In this document: piece after piece, positions 48,405-58,600 of the stretch | How positions within the stretch are numbered: the first letter of the stretch is position 1 | Layout: every line of letters begins with the position of its first letter | NCBI RefSeq assembly: GCF_000764225.1 | Contig: NZ_JQED01000024.1 | Coordinates: 1 to 64,000, forward strand | Origin: Colwellia psychrerythraea | GTDB taxonomy: Bacteria > Pseudomonadota > Gammaproteobacteria > Enterobacterales > Alteromonadaceae | DNA length: 64,000 bases | Reading direction: 5' to 3' | The notes under the pieces: generated by a model | Told to the model about the DNA's origin: nothing | Database searches by the model: none | The model's input: only the letters and a program-made list of their open reading frames with translations | Made by a program: the position numbers and the translations under genes

Positions 48405-48435
48405 AAAGCCGATAATATTAATTATCGGCTTTTTT
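48405..48435 (+). terminator. intrinsic terminator of asnB
   Basis: A perfect 12-bp stem (AAAGCCGATAAT / ATTATCGGCTTT), ATTA loop and T-run. As it is nearly symmetrical it may also end the convergent amidohydrolase transcript. Confidence 0.9.
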
Positions 48436-48470
48436 AGTTTCTAAAATTCTCTTTTGTTTACACCATTAGT

Positions 48471-50144
48471 TTATTTAACTGCTGAAACATCTTTGGCAGA
48501 GAAAACTCTTTTACCTGCAACCCAAGTTTCTGATACCTGACTTCGCCAAATTTGGTTTTCAGGCATATTGAATAGGTCATCATTGAGTAAAATAAAATCA
48601 GCTTTTTTTCCTGGCTCTAAACTACCGATAAGTTTTTCTTGATGGCCAGCATAAGCAGCATCAAGGGTAAAACTTTTTAATGCTTCTGCACGGGTCATCT
48701 TCTGATCCGCATACCAGCCACCAACTGGTAAACTTTTATGATCTTGTCTGGTAATTGAGGCGTGTAAACCAAAAAAGGGGTTTGGTGACTCTACTGGAAA
48801 GTCAGAGCCTGCAGCAATAATAGCATTGCTCTCTAGCAGTTTTCGCCAGGCATAAGCGCCTAAAATACGTTTTTCGCCAAGTCGGCTAACAGCCATATTT
48901 TTATCACTCGTGGCATGCGTCGCTTGCATCGACGCAATGACATTTAACGAGGAAAATCGCGGGATATCTTCTAAACGTAATACTTGAGCATGTTCTATTC
49001 TATGACGTAATGCCTTAGAGTCACTTTGTTTAATCGCTAGTTGGTACACGTCTAATATTAATTTATTGGCATTATCGCCAATGGCATGAGTATTGACTTG
49101 AAAGCCGGCATTCATAGCAAATTCAATATAGTGTTGTAACGACTTTTTATCGTGTAACAACAAACCTTTGTGGCCAGAATGATCACTGTAATCATTAATC
49201 AATGAGGCGCCCCTACTTCCCAATGCACCATCAGCTTGAATTTTGACACTGTTAAACGTGTACATATCATCTAGTGTTCTATATGGTCCTTGTTGTAATT
49301 GTTGCTGCCAGTTGGTGCTAGGTAGGTACAACATACCGTTTATACGGATAATCATATTCCCTTCACTCGCTAATGTTTTATAAAGTGCAATGTCTTTTTG
49401 CTCTATACCCGCATCGTGCACACTGGTTAATCCTAAACTTGCTAGCGACTGTAATGCTCTTTTCAACGCAATTTTATCTTCGATAGGCGATGGCTGAGTG
49501 ACGCTATCAGTTATCAAGGCCATTGCGTTATCAATAAAAACTCCCGTAGGTTGCCCACTTTGATCTTTTATTATCTCTCCACCTGCTGGTGATTTAGTAG
49601 CTGCAGTAATTCCCGCTAAGGCCATAGCTTTCGTATTGGCCCAACCTGCATGACCATCAACTCGCCTGAGCCATACTGGCTTGTTTGGAAAAACTTCATC
49701 TAAACTTTTGGCCGTCGGATAAGTGTTATTAGACCATTGTTCCTGATTCCAACCGCGACCAAGTACCCAACTCATTGTAGGAATATCTTTGTTATAAGAT
49801 ATTGTGCGATTAACGGCATCCCTTTCAGAAGAGGTATCAGCTAAATCTACTCGAAGCAGACTATGCCCATAGCCAATGACATGTCCATGTGCATCAATTA
49901 GACCTGGGAGCATCGTTTGACCCTGCCCATCAATAACATTCAAATCATTTGAGTTAGGCAACACTTCTTCAGGCGAATATATTTTATCGATGGTGTCATC
50001 AGTGAACGAAATAGCAGAAAATTTCGTTAACGAATTATCAATGAAAGTATAACCTTTTACATTCTTGACTAAGGTCGTTTGAGCCATCAATTGCGTGCTG
50101 ATAAATAGCAATGAAATAGCACTAAAAAGGTGAGGTTTTATCAT
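48471..50144 (-). CDS. exported amidohydrolase, YtcJ-like (Amidohydro_3)
   Basis: A 557-aa metal-dependent amidohydrolase with a signal peptide (MIKPHLFSAISLLFISTQLMAQ). Metal-site motifs: MLPGLIDAHGHVIGYGHS (His-x-His), the later VNTHAIGDNANKLILD, RIEHAQVL and catalytic GSDFPVESPNPF. The order follows YtcJ-type proteins, whose substrates are mostly unknown. It is probably periplasmic. It stands alone on the minus strand, convergent with asnB. Confidence 0.92.
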   Translation of the reverse strand: MIKPHLFSAISLLFISTQLMAQTTLVKNVKGYTFIDNSLTKFSAISFTDDTIDKIYSPEEVLPNSNDLNVIDGQGQTMLPGLIDAHGHVIGYGHSLLRVDLADTSSERDAVNRTISYNKDIPTMSWVLGRGWNQEQWSNNTYPTAKSLDEVFPNKPVWLRRVDGHAGWANTKAMALAGITAATKSPAGGEIIKDQSGQPTGVFIDNAMALITDSVTQPSPIEDKIALKRALQSLASLGLTSVHDAGIEQKDIALYKTLASEGNMIIRINGMLYLPSTNWQQQLQQGPYRTLDDMYTFNSVKIQADGALGSRGASLINDYSDHSGHKGLLLHDKKSLQHYIEFAMNAGFQVNTHAIGDNANKLILDVYQLAIKQSDSKALRHRIEHAQVLRLEDIPRFSSLNVIASMQATHATSDKNMAVSRLGEKRILGAYAWRKLLESNAIIAAGSDFPVESPNPFFGLHASITRQDHKSLPVGGWYADQKMTRAEALKSFTLDAAYAGHQEKLIGSLEPGKKADFILLNDDLFNMPENQIWRSQVSETWVAGKRVFSAKDVSAVK

Positions 50145-50378
50145 AGTATTTATATTGTTATCCTATTGTATTATATGGATTTTAAATATCCGCCTCTCTT
50201 TATCTTAGCATGTCTTTAATTACAAATATAAAAATAAATTTGCAAACTTCAGCATAAAAATCTTTGCAAGAGAAAAGTAAAGTATTCTTTGTACATTTCT
50301 TAACTTAACTTCAGAGTAACAATTAAGGTAAAATATGTGCCTTATTTATATTCTACAAACACATGGAGAGGCCGTCAC

Positions 50379-51065
50379 GTGACAGAAAAACATCTAATTT
50401 GGGACTTACCCCTACGCATTTTTCATTGGGGTTTTGCACTGACTATTTTAGCGGCCTGGTATACTGCTGAGCAAGGTGCAGATCTCGTAGAGATTCATAT
50501 GAAATTGGGTTTTGTTGCTTTGGGCCTGATAGCTTTTAGAGTGTTGTGGGGGGTGATTGGTCCGAAACATGCTCGGTTTTCACAATTTATCCCTTCCCCT
50601 TCCAAGCTAATCGCGTACCTACGACCTTCAAAGACTAATAAGAGCACCGCGGGTCATAACCCATTAGGGGCTTTGATGGTCATATTAATGATTTTACTGA
50701 TATCAACTCAGGCAATAAGTGGATTATTCATCAATGATGATGTGTTTTCATCAGGCCCTTATTACGGCAGTATAAGTAATGATTTAGAAAAGGTAATGAA
50801 GTTTTTACACCACAATGTTTTTGATTTTATGATTGCCGCAATTGTTTTACATATCGCCGCTATCACTTTTTATTGGCGAGTAAAAAAAGAAAACCTAGTG
50901 CTGCCCATGATCACGGGTAAAAAGACTGCAGCGCACGTTAAAGCTTCTGATGCGATTCCGCACTCAAAGATTATTCTTGGTTGTGTTGTTGCTGTTTGTT
51001 GTGTCGCCTTTGTCTATTGGTTAGTGGTGATCAATGCACCTGTCCTTGAAGAATTTTACTATTAG
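50379..51065 (+). CDS. cytochrome b561 family di-heme membrane protein
   Basis: A four-helix b-type cytochrome (228 aa). IWDLPLRIFHWGFALTILAAW carries the first His ligand; further His occur in VEIHMKLGF, FLHHNVFDFM and IVLHIAAITFYWRVK, giving the bis-His pairs for two hemes. A fifth C-terminal helix is present. It should pass electrons between quinol and a periplasmic c-type cytochrome; cytochrome c' at 53899 is a plausible partner, though not co-transcribed. GTG 50379 with GGAGAGG seven bases before it is preferred; the earlier GTG at 50337 is possible. Confidence 0.9.
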   Translation: MTEKHLIWDLPLRIFHWGFALTILAAWYTAEQGADLVEIHMKLGFVALGLIAFRVLWGVIGPKHARFSQFIPSPSKLIAYLRPSKTNKSTAGHNPLGALMVILMILLISTQAISGLFINDDVFSSGPYYGSISNDLEKVMKFLHHNVFDFMIAAIVLHIAAITFYWRVKKENLVLPMITGKKTAAHVKASDAIPHSKIILGCVVAVCCVAFVYWLVVINAPVLEEFYY

Positions 51066-51082
51066 TACTGAGCCGTAATTAC

Positions 51083-51112
51083 GCGTAAGTAATATTAAAC
51101 TATTACTTACGC
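51083..51112. terminator. hairpin between cytochrome b561 and DUF4105 genes
   Basis: A perfect 12-bp stem (GCGTAAGTAATA / TATTACTTACGC) with a 6-nt loop between convergent genes, 17 bp past the cytochrome b stop. T-runs are weak, so strength is uncertain. Confidence 0.65.
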
Positions 51113-51211
51113 TCTAAGAAACAGAGAGGAAAAGTCTAGTGTAAAGCCGCTAGGTTACATACCCGTTTAAGTAATTTACATAAATTATAAATACTCACAG
51201 CTAACTTAAAA

Positions 51212-53071
51212 TTAAAAGTAATGGCGATACTCAAGCTTAAATTCTTGAAAGCTTTTATTCTCATGGGTATTACTTTCAACACGATGGAAGTTAGCTGAAA
51301 AGCGTATACTGTCATTAATGCCAAGTTCCACACTTTGCTCAATGCTCACTCGACTTCGCTGTGTTTGGTCAAACAAGAATTGATAATGCTCTGCATCAAC
51401 TAGCAATGTACTTATTGGCCAGTAATAAAGAAAGCCTGCTTGTAAACCGGGAGCAACTGATGCATATGTATCAAGCTTGCGATTAAATTCAAGACGACCT
51501 GTAGCTAATAAAAACACATAACTATTTTCTAAGGGTTGATAACTGACCCCACCACCACCCGAGCCTTGGGTAACCAGTACTTCCTTATCCATAGTCCATT
51601 GTTGCTCAACGCTAATATTTGCTTTCCAAGACCAAGGTGAGAAATAATCATTTCGTGCGGATAACGAAACAATATCAAGAAGTTCAGCCTTTTCAAGCTT
51701 CACATCACCCCCGTCGTAAAGTCTGACCATTAGATTCACCATATTTAATGACATACCGGTATAATAACCTGACATAGGATCTAACAAATCGTGATAGCTA
51801 CCTCGGTATTTTATTTCCGCAAAGGATTTATCAAGGTTTTGTCCTAGACTAAATCCGACCATCGCCGTTTTATGCCCTAAGTCTGGCCTACCTGGCTGTT
51901 CTATAGGGATAACTAACTTAGTTTTGTTTTCATTCAACCGTCTTAGCAGTAGAAAACTTCGGCGGGTTGTTTCTTTTGGTCGCCCGTTGAAAGTATTTTG
52001 ATAACGTAAATAGCGATAAGCACTATCAACAACACTTTGCTGCTGCACTTTACTCAGTTTGATGAATGATTCGCTATTTAGTACCTCAATATCTTGGGAT
52101 AACGCGAGTGCTAGTTCACTTTCTTCATCGCTAAGCATTGCTAATTGTGCTTTTAGTTCAGTTAAAATCGATGGGCGGTATTGGGTTTGGGTTATTAAGT
52201 CGCCCTCTTGCACTACTCTTACCGTATCTAACGGCATAGCTGTTACTGGGAAGTTTTTAGCTAGGTATAAACCAGGTCTGGCGACATCCAACAACTCTAA
52301 CAAACGAAATGAACAATTCTCATCAAAGAAGAAGTATTCAAAGTTAATACCTTGTAATTCCCATACATGCGCTAACATAGTATCTATTTCTGTTTGCGTT
52401 AGGTTTAATTCATATTCCCATAAGTCACGGTTTTCTAGGCGGTTATATTCTTTAATTTTCTCAAAGTAAGGGTTTGCTGAAAAATGCCCTGGATAACCAC
52501 CAGTTAACCCTTTAGCGGCATATAAAAAACCTGCATCACCCTCTGTTACCGAGGCACCAAAGTTTAACGCGTAAGAAAGGTAAGTGGAGCCTTGCTCAAC
52601 ATTGTCGGGGTCAAAGCGTAAAAAAGTGTGGCCATACATTGATGAAGGACTGTTTAATTGAGCAGATGCAAAAACCAATACAACCTTGGAAGTATTTAGT
52701 TTTTTACGCCAATCTTTATATTCTTGACAATGAAAAGGCACAACTTCTTTAGCAAGCCCTTCAATGTTTTCTAATAAAAATGAAGTTCTAGCAGGAAATT
52801 TACACTGTATATCGTCTTGTACCTTTAAAGCGGCAATCGTTGCCAACAATTCGTTTTCAGGGTTAGTATTCCCATCACTCGCTAAAAAGAAATTAGCATC
52901 GTCAACATAGCTTTCAAGCGCACTGCCTTCTGTTTGCATATTGATATGCAATAACGCTCGCCATTGCTCTGTTTTAGCTAATTGAGCTGAGTTAACATAG
53001 TCTTGCGAATCAGCATTCGGGGAGATAAATATAAAGAATGCTATAGAGAGAAGAACGGCTTTAACTTTCAT
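51212..53071 (-). CDS. DUF4105 family exported protein (Lnb-like domain)
   Basis: A 619-aa envelope protein. It has a signal peptide (MKVKAVLLSIAFFIFISPNA) and an N-terminal half with the DUF4105 signature SPSSMYGHTFLRFDP (H148) and FDENCSFRLLELL (C253), an NlpC/P60-like Cys/His pair. DUF4105 includes Lnb, the lipoprotein N-acyltransferase of Bacteroides. The second half (from ~410) alternates short strands and ends in RHYF, suggesting an outer-membrane barrel. A lipoprotein or lipid acyl-transfer role is inference by family. It is 97 bp downstream of DUF3015, from which a terminator separates it. Confidence 0.85.
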   Translation of the reverse strand: MKVKAVLLSIAFFIFISPNADSQDYVNSAQLAKTEQWRALLHINMQTEGSALESYVDDANFFLASDGNTNPENELLATIAALKVQDDIQCKFPARTSFLLENIEGLAKEVVPFHCQEYKDWRKKLNTSKVVLVFASAQLNSPSSMYGHTFLRFDPDNVEQGSTYLSYALNFGASVTEGDAGFLYAAKGLTGGYPGHFSANPYFEKIKEYNRLENRDLWEYELNLTQTEIDTMLAHVWELQGINFEYFFFDENCSFRLLELLDVARPGLYLAKNFPVTAMPLDTVRVVQEGDLITQTQYRPSILTELKAQLAMLSDEESELALALSQDIEVLNSESFIKLSKVQQQSVVDSAYRYLRYQNTFNGRPKETTRRSFLLLRRLNENKTKLVIPIEQPGRPDLGHKTAMVGFSLGQNLDKSFAEIKYRGSYHDLLDPMSGYYTGMSLNMVNLMVRLYDGGDVKLEKAELLDIVSLSARNDYFSPWSWKANISVEQQWTMDKEVLVTQGSGGGGVSYQPLENSYVFLLATGRLEFNRKLDTYASVAPGLQAGFLYYWPISTLLVDAEHYQFLFDQTQRSRVSIEQSVELGINDSIRFSANFHRVESNTHENKSFQEFKLEYRHYF

Positions 53072-53120
53072 AGGTTAGTTTTATAAGTAATACAATTATA
53101 ATAAGTGGTATAGCGTAAAT

Positions 53121-53148
53121 AAAAAAAGGCTACTTAAAGCAGCCTTTT
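53121..53148 (-). terminator. terminator of the DUF3015 gene
   Basis: 8-bp stem AAAAGGCT / AGCCTTTT, 9-nt loop, T-rich tail on the minus strand, about 20 bp after the stop. Confidence 0.8.
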
Positions 53149-53168
53149 ATCATCGATAACAGTGAATA

Positions 53169-53648
53169 CTAAACAGTATATTTAGCTAAATTTTCATCAC
53201 TTTTCATTAGAGAAAACATTGAGCTTACTACATGCTCAGTTGTTGCTTCTTCTGAAGGGAATAGTGTATTGAAATTGTTATGTAATGTAGATTTGAATAA
53301 TTCACGATCAGCTTCTGAAACACCTAAAGAAACGGCAACAGCAGTTAATGCTTCACCATCACCACGAGCAACATCTTCACTAAATTCGTCCATAATCATA
53401 CTAACATCAATCATTTCCTTACCACCGTAAGTCAATGTGCCTTTAGTTGAACAACCGTTAGTTCCAAATGTCATCCCGAAGGTATTATTACCAGTAGAGT
53501 TATTTGTCGTTGCTGCAAGAACATGACTAGGCGTACCAGATTGTCCCGCAAAAAGCATATTACCCCAACCACATGTTTGGCTACCGGGTGCATCTGCTAG
53601 TGCAGAAGTAGATATTAATAATGTTGAAGCGATTAAAAGTTTTTTCAT
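53169..53648 (-). CDS. DUF3015 family periplasmic protein
   Basis: A 159-aa secreted protein: signal peptide MKKLLIASTLLISTSALA-D, then the DUF3015 pattern TCGWGNMLFAGQSGTPSHVL and FGMTFGTNGCS with two Cys that can form a disulfide, and a helical C-terminal half. Function unknown. DUF3015 genes often sit beside DUF4105 genes, as here, so the two products may act together. A purine-rich ribosome binding site precedes the ATG. Confidence 0.9.
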   Translation of the reverse strand: MKKLLIASTLLISTSALADAPGSQTCGWGNMLFAGQSGTPSHVLAATTNNSTGNNTFGMTFGTNGCSTKGTLTYGGKEMIDVSMIMDEFSEDVARGDGEALTAVAVSLGVSEADRELFKSTLHNNFNTLFPSEEATTEHVVSSMFSLMKSDENLAKYTV

Positions 53649-53833
53649 AATAAATCCCTATAAAGTTATGTTAAATAATACTTATTTAAAAATAGAAGCC
53701 ATTGCAGTCTAATACATCTATTGACGTAATTCTAGCGTTACAAATAATATTTTCTTCTGCTTTTTCCTCATCAAATAAAAGATCATATAAATTTAAATAA
53801 AAATGGAATAACCGGAGAAAAGCAGGCAATAAA

Positions 53834-53861
53834 AAAGCCTTATAACTAAGTTAAAGGCTTT
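53834..53861 (-). terminator. terminator of the cytochrome c' gene
   Basis: Stem AAAGCCTT / AAGGCTTT extended by an inner TAACT / AGTTA pair; six T residues follow on the minus strand. It lies about 40 bp after the stop. Confidence 0.85.
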
Positions 53862-53898
53862 GATAATATTGTTTAATTATTAATAATAATGCCTATTA

Positions 53899-54378
53899 CT
53901 ATTCTTCTTTAAAGTCGTCATGGCAACCACCGCAAGTTTTACCCACGCCACCAATTGCTTTTTTGATTTCACTTTCATTGTTAGACTTGGCAGCAGCAAT
54001 TAATGCTGATGAAGCAATAGTTAATTTATTGATATCTTTATTGAAGTGTTCAGGTTCTTGCCAAATTTTAGCTAATGCTTCAGTTTTCACATCAAACTTA
54101 GAAGTGTCCGTACGGGTATAATCAGCAATCATTAAAGACAATTGATTGATACGTACAGCATTTTTTTCAACCACCTTGGCATCAAGTGGGATCTTACCTT
54201 TAGCCATAGCGCCCAATGGACCCATGTTACTACCTAATAATTTGAAAATTGATTGGCGTAATTCAGTTGCATAAATTGCATGCTTTTCAGAACTTGCAGG
54301 TTGCGCCAAACTTGCCGTGGCAACCACTAAACTGCTAGATATTGTTAACGCTAAAATACTTTTTTTCATGAAACTCAT
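53899..54378 (-). CDS. cytochrome c' (class II c-type cytochrome)
   Basis: A 159-aa periplasmic protein: signal peptide (SILALTISSSLVVATASLAQ), a four-helix bundle and a single C-terminal heme motif CGGCH (KTCGGCHDDFKEE), the class II arrangement. The axial site and NO-binding behaviour are family knowledge; many c' proteins bind NO. The start MSFMKKS or the Met three codons later are both possible. Single gene. It may receive electrons from the cytochrome b561 at 50379. Confidence 0.92.
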   Translation of the reverse strand: MSFMKKSILALTISSSLVVATASLAQPASSEKHAIYATELRQSIFKLLGSNMGPLGAMAKGKIPLDAKVVEKNAVRINQLSLMIADYTRTDTSKFDVKTEALAKIWQEPEHFNKDINKLTIASSALIAAAKSNNESEIKKAIGGVGKTCGGCHDDFKEE

Positions 54379-54517
54379 TAATTTACTCTCTGTTAATAAT
54401 TGTTGTTTATGTCCATTGTCCCGCTAGTCTAACTTACCAACGAGTTGTAACAAGTAAGAACTTGTAACAAAACAATAATAGTTAAAATAACAATTAAACC
54501 ATTGTAGTTAAAGCTTT

Positions 54518-55528
54518 TTATAGACCATTTACTATATCTTTAACTAAAGGTGGTCCTTGATAAATAAACCCTGTATAAACTTGCACCAAACTTGCGCCCG
54601 CCTGAAGTTTTTCATTCGCATCATCACTTGAGGCGATACCGCCCACTCCAATAATGGGTAACTTATTGTCAAGAGCTTCACTAAGGATTTTAATGACTTG
54701 AGTGCTTTTATCTTTAACCGGTTGACCACTTAAGCCCCCCTGTTCAGAACCAAATTCAAGGCCTTCGACACCTTCTCGACTCAGCGTAGTATTCGTCGCA
54801 ATAACACCATCAATGTCATTATCAACTAACGATTTAGCGATAGATTTAACTTCATCTTCGGTTAAATCGGGGGCAATTTTAACTGTAATGGGTACATATT
54901 TACCATATTTATCAGCAAGAACGCTCTGCTCCGCTTTCAATACTGACAATAACTCATTTAAGGCTTCCCCATATTGCAGAGAGCGTAAGCCTGGGGTATT
55001 TGGAGATGAAATATTCACCGTGATGTAAGTCGCTAAGTCATAGACTTTACGCATACAATGCAAGTAGTCATCTTTGGCATTTTCTTCAGGTGTGTCTTTA
55101 TTCTTACCTATATTAATACCAAGCACACCTCTAAAGTTCGCGGCTTGTACTTGCGAAACTAAATAATCTACGCCTTTATTGTTAAACCCCATACGGTTTA
55201 TAACCGCATTTGCCTCAGGCAATCTAAAGATACGAGGTTTATCATTACCCGGTTGTGGACGAGGTGTTACTGTGCCCACTTCGACAAAACCAAACCCCAT
55301 TGAATTAAAAGCGTTTATACATTCACCGTTTTTATCTAAGCCTGCAGCTAATCCAACAGGGTTTGGGAACTTAATGCCCATCACTGTTAGCGGTTTATCT
55401 TGTACATCTTGCTTATAAAAAATATTGAGTGGAGATTTTCCTGTGCTTTTCAAACTCTTAATAGTTAATTCATGAATGGTTTCAGCATCAAACTGAAAAA
55501 GTACTTTACGAATGGCTGGATAAAACAT
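54518..55528 (-). CDS. pyrD: dihydroorotate dehydrogenase (quinone), class 2
   Basis: Membrane-associated FMN enzyme of pyrimidine synthesis, passing electrons to ubiquinone. Length 336 aa is standard. An N-terminal amphipathic segment ([20 protein letters not shown]) serves quinone and membrane contact. Catalytic Ser is in [17 protein letters not shown]-site segments are [38 protein letters not shown] and [13 protein letters not shown]. Single gene with its own upstream region. Confidence 0.97.
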   Translation of the reverse strand: MFYPAIRKVLFQFDAETIHELTIKSLKSTGKSPLNIFYKQDVQDKPLTVMGIKFPNPVGLAAGLDKNGECINAFNSMGFGFVEVGTVTPRPQPGNDKPRIFRLPEANAVINRMGFNNKGVDYLVSQVQAANFRGVLGINIGKNKDTPEENAKDDYLHCMRKVYDLATYITVNISSPNTPGLRSLQYGEALNELLSVLKAEQSVLADKYGKYVPITVKIAPDLTEDEVKSIAKSLVDNDIDGVIATNTTLSREGVEGLEFGSEQGGLSGQPVKDKSTQVIKILSEALDNKLPIIGVGGIASSDDANEKLQAGASLVQVYTGFIYQGPPLVKDIVNGL

Positions 55529-55558
55529 AATGCCTCGGTGTGTAAACTAATAATAAAA

Positions 55559-55583
55559 AAAATCCCCGCTAGGCGAGGATTTT
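55559..55583 (-). terminator. terminator between gdhB and pyrD
   Basis: 11-bp stem (AAAATCCCCGC / GCGAGGATTTT, one mismatch), TAG loop, then a long T-run on the minus strand. It ends the gdhB transcript about 75 bp past its stop. Confidence 0.88.
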
Positions 55584-55658
55584 ATCAGTTAACTCTAACA
55601 TTACAACATGCTAGCTTTGATTGACCAAAATAAATTTACATCGATGTTCTTTTGAGCT

Positions 55659-58600
55659 TTATTTTGGTGACACTGGCTGACAATTTAAGCTTAATAACAT
55701 TAATTCACGTAACGCTACCGAGAACTTAGCGAAATCATGGGACTGTCCAATTTTAAAATCAGCTAATATATGTTTCCAACGTTCAAGTGGTTGTTCATTA
55801 GTATCGATCCACTCAGTAAGCAACTGTTCTAAATCTGCAAATTGAGCATCACATTGACAGCGTAATACAACCGAGGTCAATGAGCGCTGTTGCCAATCTA
55901 GCTCTTCTCTAAACGACGCACGAGCAAGTGCTTGCCAATGATTTGCGACAGGTTGACGAGTAATTTGGTCTAGGAACCAATGTAATTCTAAACGAGCACC
56001 AAGTTTAAAGTACAAGCTAGCCGCTTGTTCAACAGTACAGCTATTTTCTTGTGCAATTTCAGCAATATCCATGGTTGAGAATAAAGTGCTTAATTGAGAC
56101 ACTCGTTTTGCAATCACAGTAGGCACGCCTGACTCAACTAAATCACTCGCTACACGCTGTAAGGACTCAATTTCTTCACTGAGCATAAAGCTCGGTAACT
56201 GATCCGATATAATCGCAAATGTTGGTTGATACAAAGCAATTGACTCTGCAATTGAAAGCGACTTATTGCGGTGACGTAAGAACCAACGAGTTACTCGACG
56301 TACTGTTCTACGGTACTGATATAACATCTCCGTTTGAATAGCAGTAGATATTTGATTATCTAACACTTCAATTTGATTCCAAAATTCACCCAACTCAAAT
56401 ACCGCACTGGCAATAATGTACGCATTCGCGATGTCAGCAACACTAGCACCTGTTTCTTCTTGCATACGGTTGACAAAATTAAAGCCCATGTCGTTGCCAA
56501 TTTTATTAGCAAGTTTGGTCGCAATAATTTCTGCGCGCAATGGATGCTGCTGCATTTCACTTTGATATTGTTCGCGTAACTGTTTAGGGAACGCTTCAAT
56601 GAGTAAATTATTGTGGTATGGGTTTTCTGTAATTTCTACATGAACTAAATCATCTTTGAGAACCATTTTGCTATAAGCAAGTAATACCGATAGCTCCGGA
56701 CGAGTCAGTCCTTTGCCTTGTGCTAACCTTTCAGCAATTTCTTCATCATCAGGAATAAACTCTAAATCACGGTTTAATTTTCCTGCGCGTTCAAGTTCGT
56801 GAATAAAGCGAACTTGCTCTTTTAACTGATTTGCACCACGCATTGCGGTAATAGATAACGAATGCGTTTGACGATAACAATCTTCAATAACGATATCACC
56901 AACTTCGTCAGTCATATCAGCCAATAATGTATTACGCTGCTTAACGGTTAAGTCACCATTTTGTACTAAACTATTTAGTAATATTTTGATGTTTACTTCA
57001 TTATCTGAACAATCAACACCACCAGCGTTATCAACAGCATCAGTATTAATACGACCACCATGGGCAGCATATTCAATACGTCCCAATTGCGTTAAACCTA
57101 AGTTACCCCCCTCACCGACAACTTTAGCTTGTAAATCAGCGCCATTGATTCGTAAATTATCATTCGCTCTATCACCTACTTCTAAGTGAGTTTCTTGACT
57201 CCCTTTAACGTAAGTTCCAATACCACCATTCCAAAGTAGGTCTACTTTCATGGTAAGCAGTGCTTGCATCAAGTCAGTAGGCGCCATGCTCTGTTTTTGT
57301 GTACCAATCATTTTCTTAATTTCAGGCGTAAGTTTGATTGATTTCACATGACGGCTAAAGATACCACCACCTTTGGAGATTAGCTCTTTGTTGTAATCTT
57401 CCCAAGTACAACCGGCTAAGTTAAACAAGCGTTCGCGTTCTACATATGAACTTGCCGCTTCTGGGCTTGGGTCAATGAAAATATGCATATGGTTAAAGGC
57501 AGCTTGCAAACGAATATGTTTTGATAACAACATACCATTACCGAATACATCACCCGCCATATCACCAATAGCAAGACAGGTAAAATCTGAACTTTGACAA
57601 TCAATGTCCATTTCTCTGAAGTGACGTTTCACTGACTCCCATGCACCCTTGGCGGTAATACCCATGGCTTTATGGTCATAACCTACACTACCACCTGAGG
57701 CAAAGGCATCACCCAACCAAAAGTTATACTCATCTGATATAGCATTAGCAACATCTGAGAAAGTTGCTGTGCCTTTATCAGCTGCAACAACTAAGTAGGC
57801 ATCATCTTCATCTAAACGGAGTACATCCTTAGGGGGTACAATTTCACCGCCAACTATATTGTCGGTGATATCTAGTAATGCACGGATAAAGGTACGGTAA
57901 CACTCTTTACCTGCTTCAAAGATTTCTTGACGAGAGCCATTTGGAAGTTGCTTACAAACAAAACCACCTTTTGCGCCAACAGGCACAATAACACTGTTTT
58001 TAACTTGCTGAGCTTTAACTAAGCCAAGTACCTCGGTACGGAAATCTTCACTTCTGTCGGACCAACGTAAACCACCACGAGCAACCTTACCACCTCGTAG
58101 ATGAACCCCCTCAATTTGAGGAGAATAAACAAATATTTCAAATTTTGGTATTGGCTGAGGCATTTCACTGATTTGATCAGGCACAATCTTAAATGAAATG
58201 TACGATTTATCACCTTTAACAGGATCCGCTTGGAAATAGTTAGTACGAATGGTGGCATTAATCATTTCAACAAATCGACGGATTATGCGGTCATCATCTA
58301 AATTCGCAACATTATCAAGTGAACTTTCAATGTCAGCTAAAAGCTTATTGGTTGCCTTTTCTTTTGCAACAGCCGTCGATTTACTTTTCGGATCAAAACG
58401 TAAGGTAAATAGTTTAATCAGTTGTTCAGCAATTTCTGGGTAACGAGAAAAAGTATTTTCAATATAGCTTTGGCTAAATCGACCAGCAATCTGACGGTCA
58501 TACTTAGCAAATGCTCGTAAGATTGAAACAGCTCGTCCTTCAATACCTGCACCTAAAATAAGACGGTTAAAACCATCGTCTTCTAAATCACCGCTCCAAA

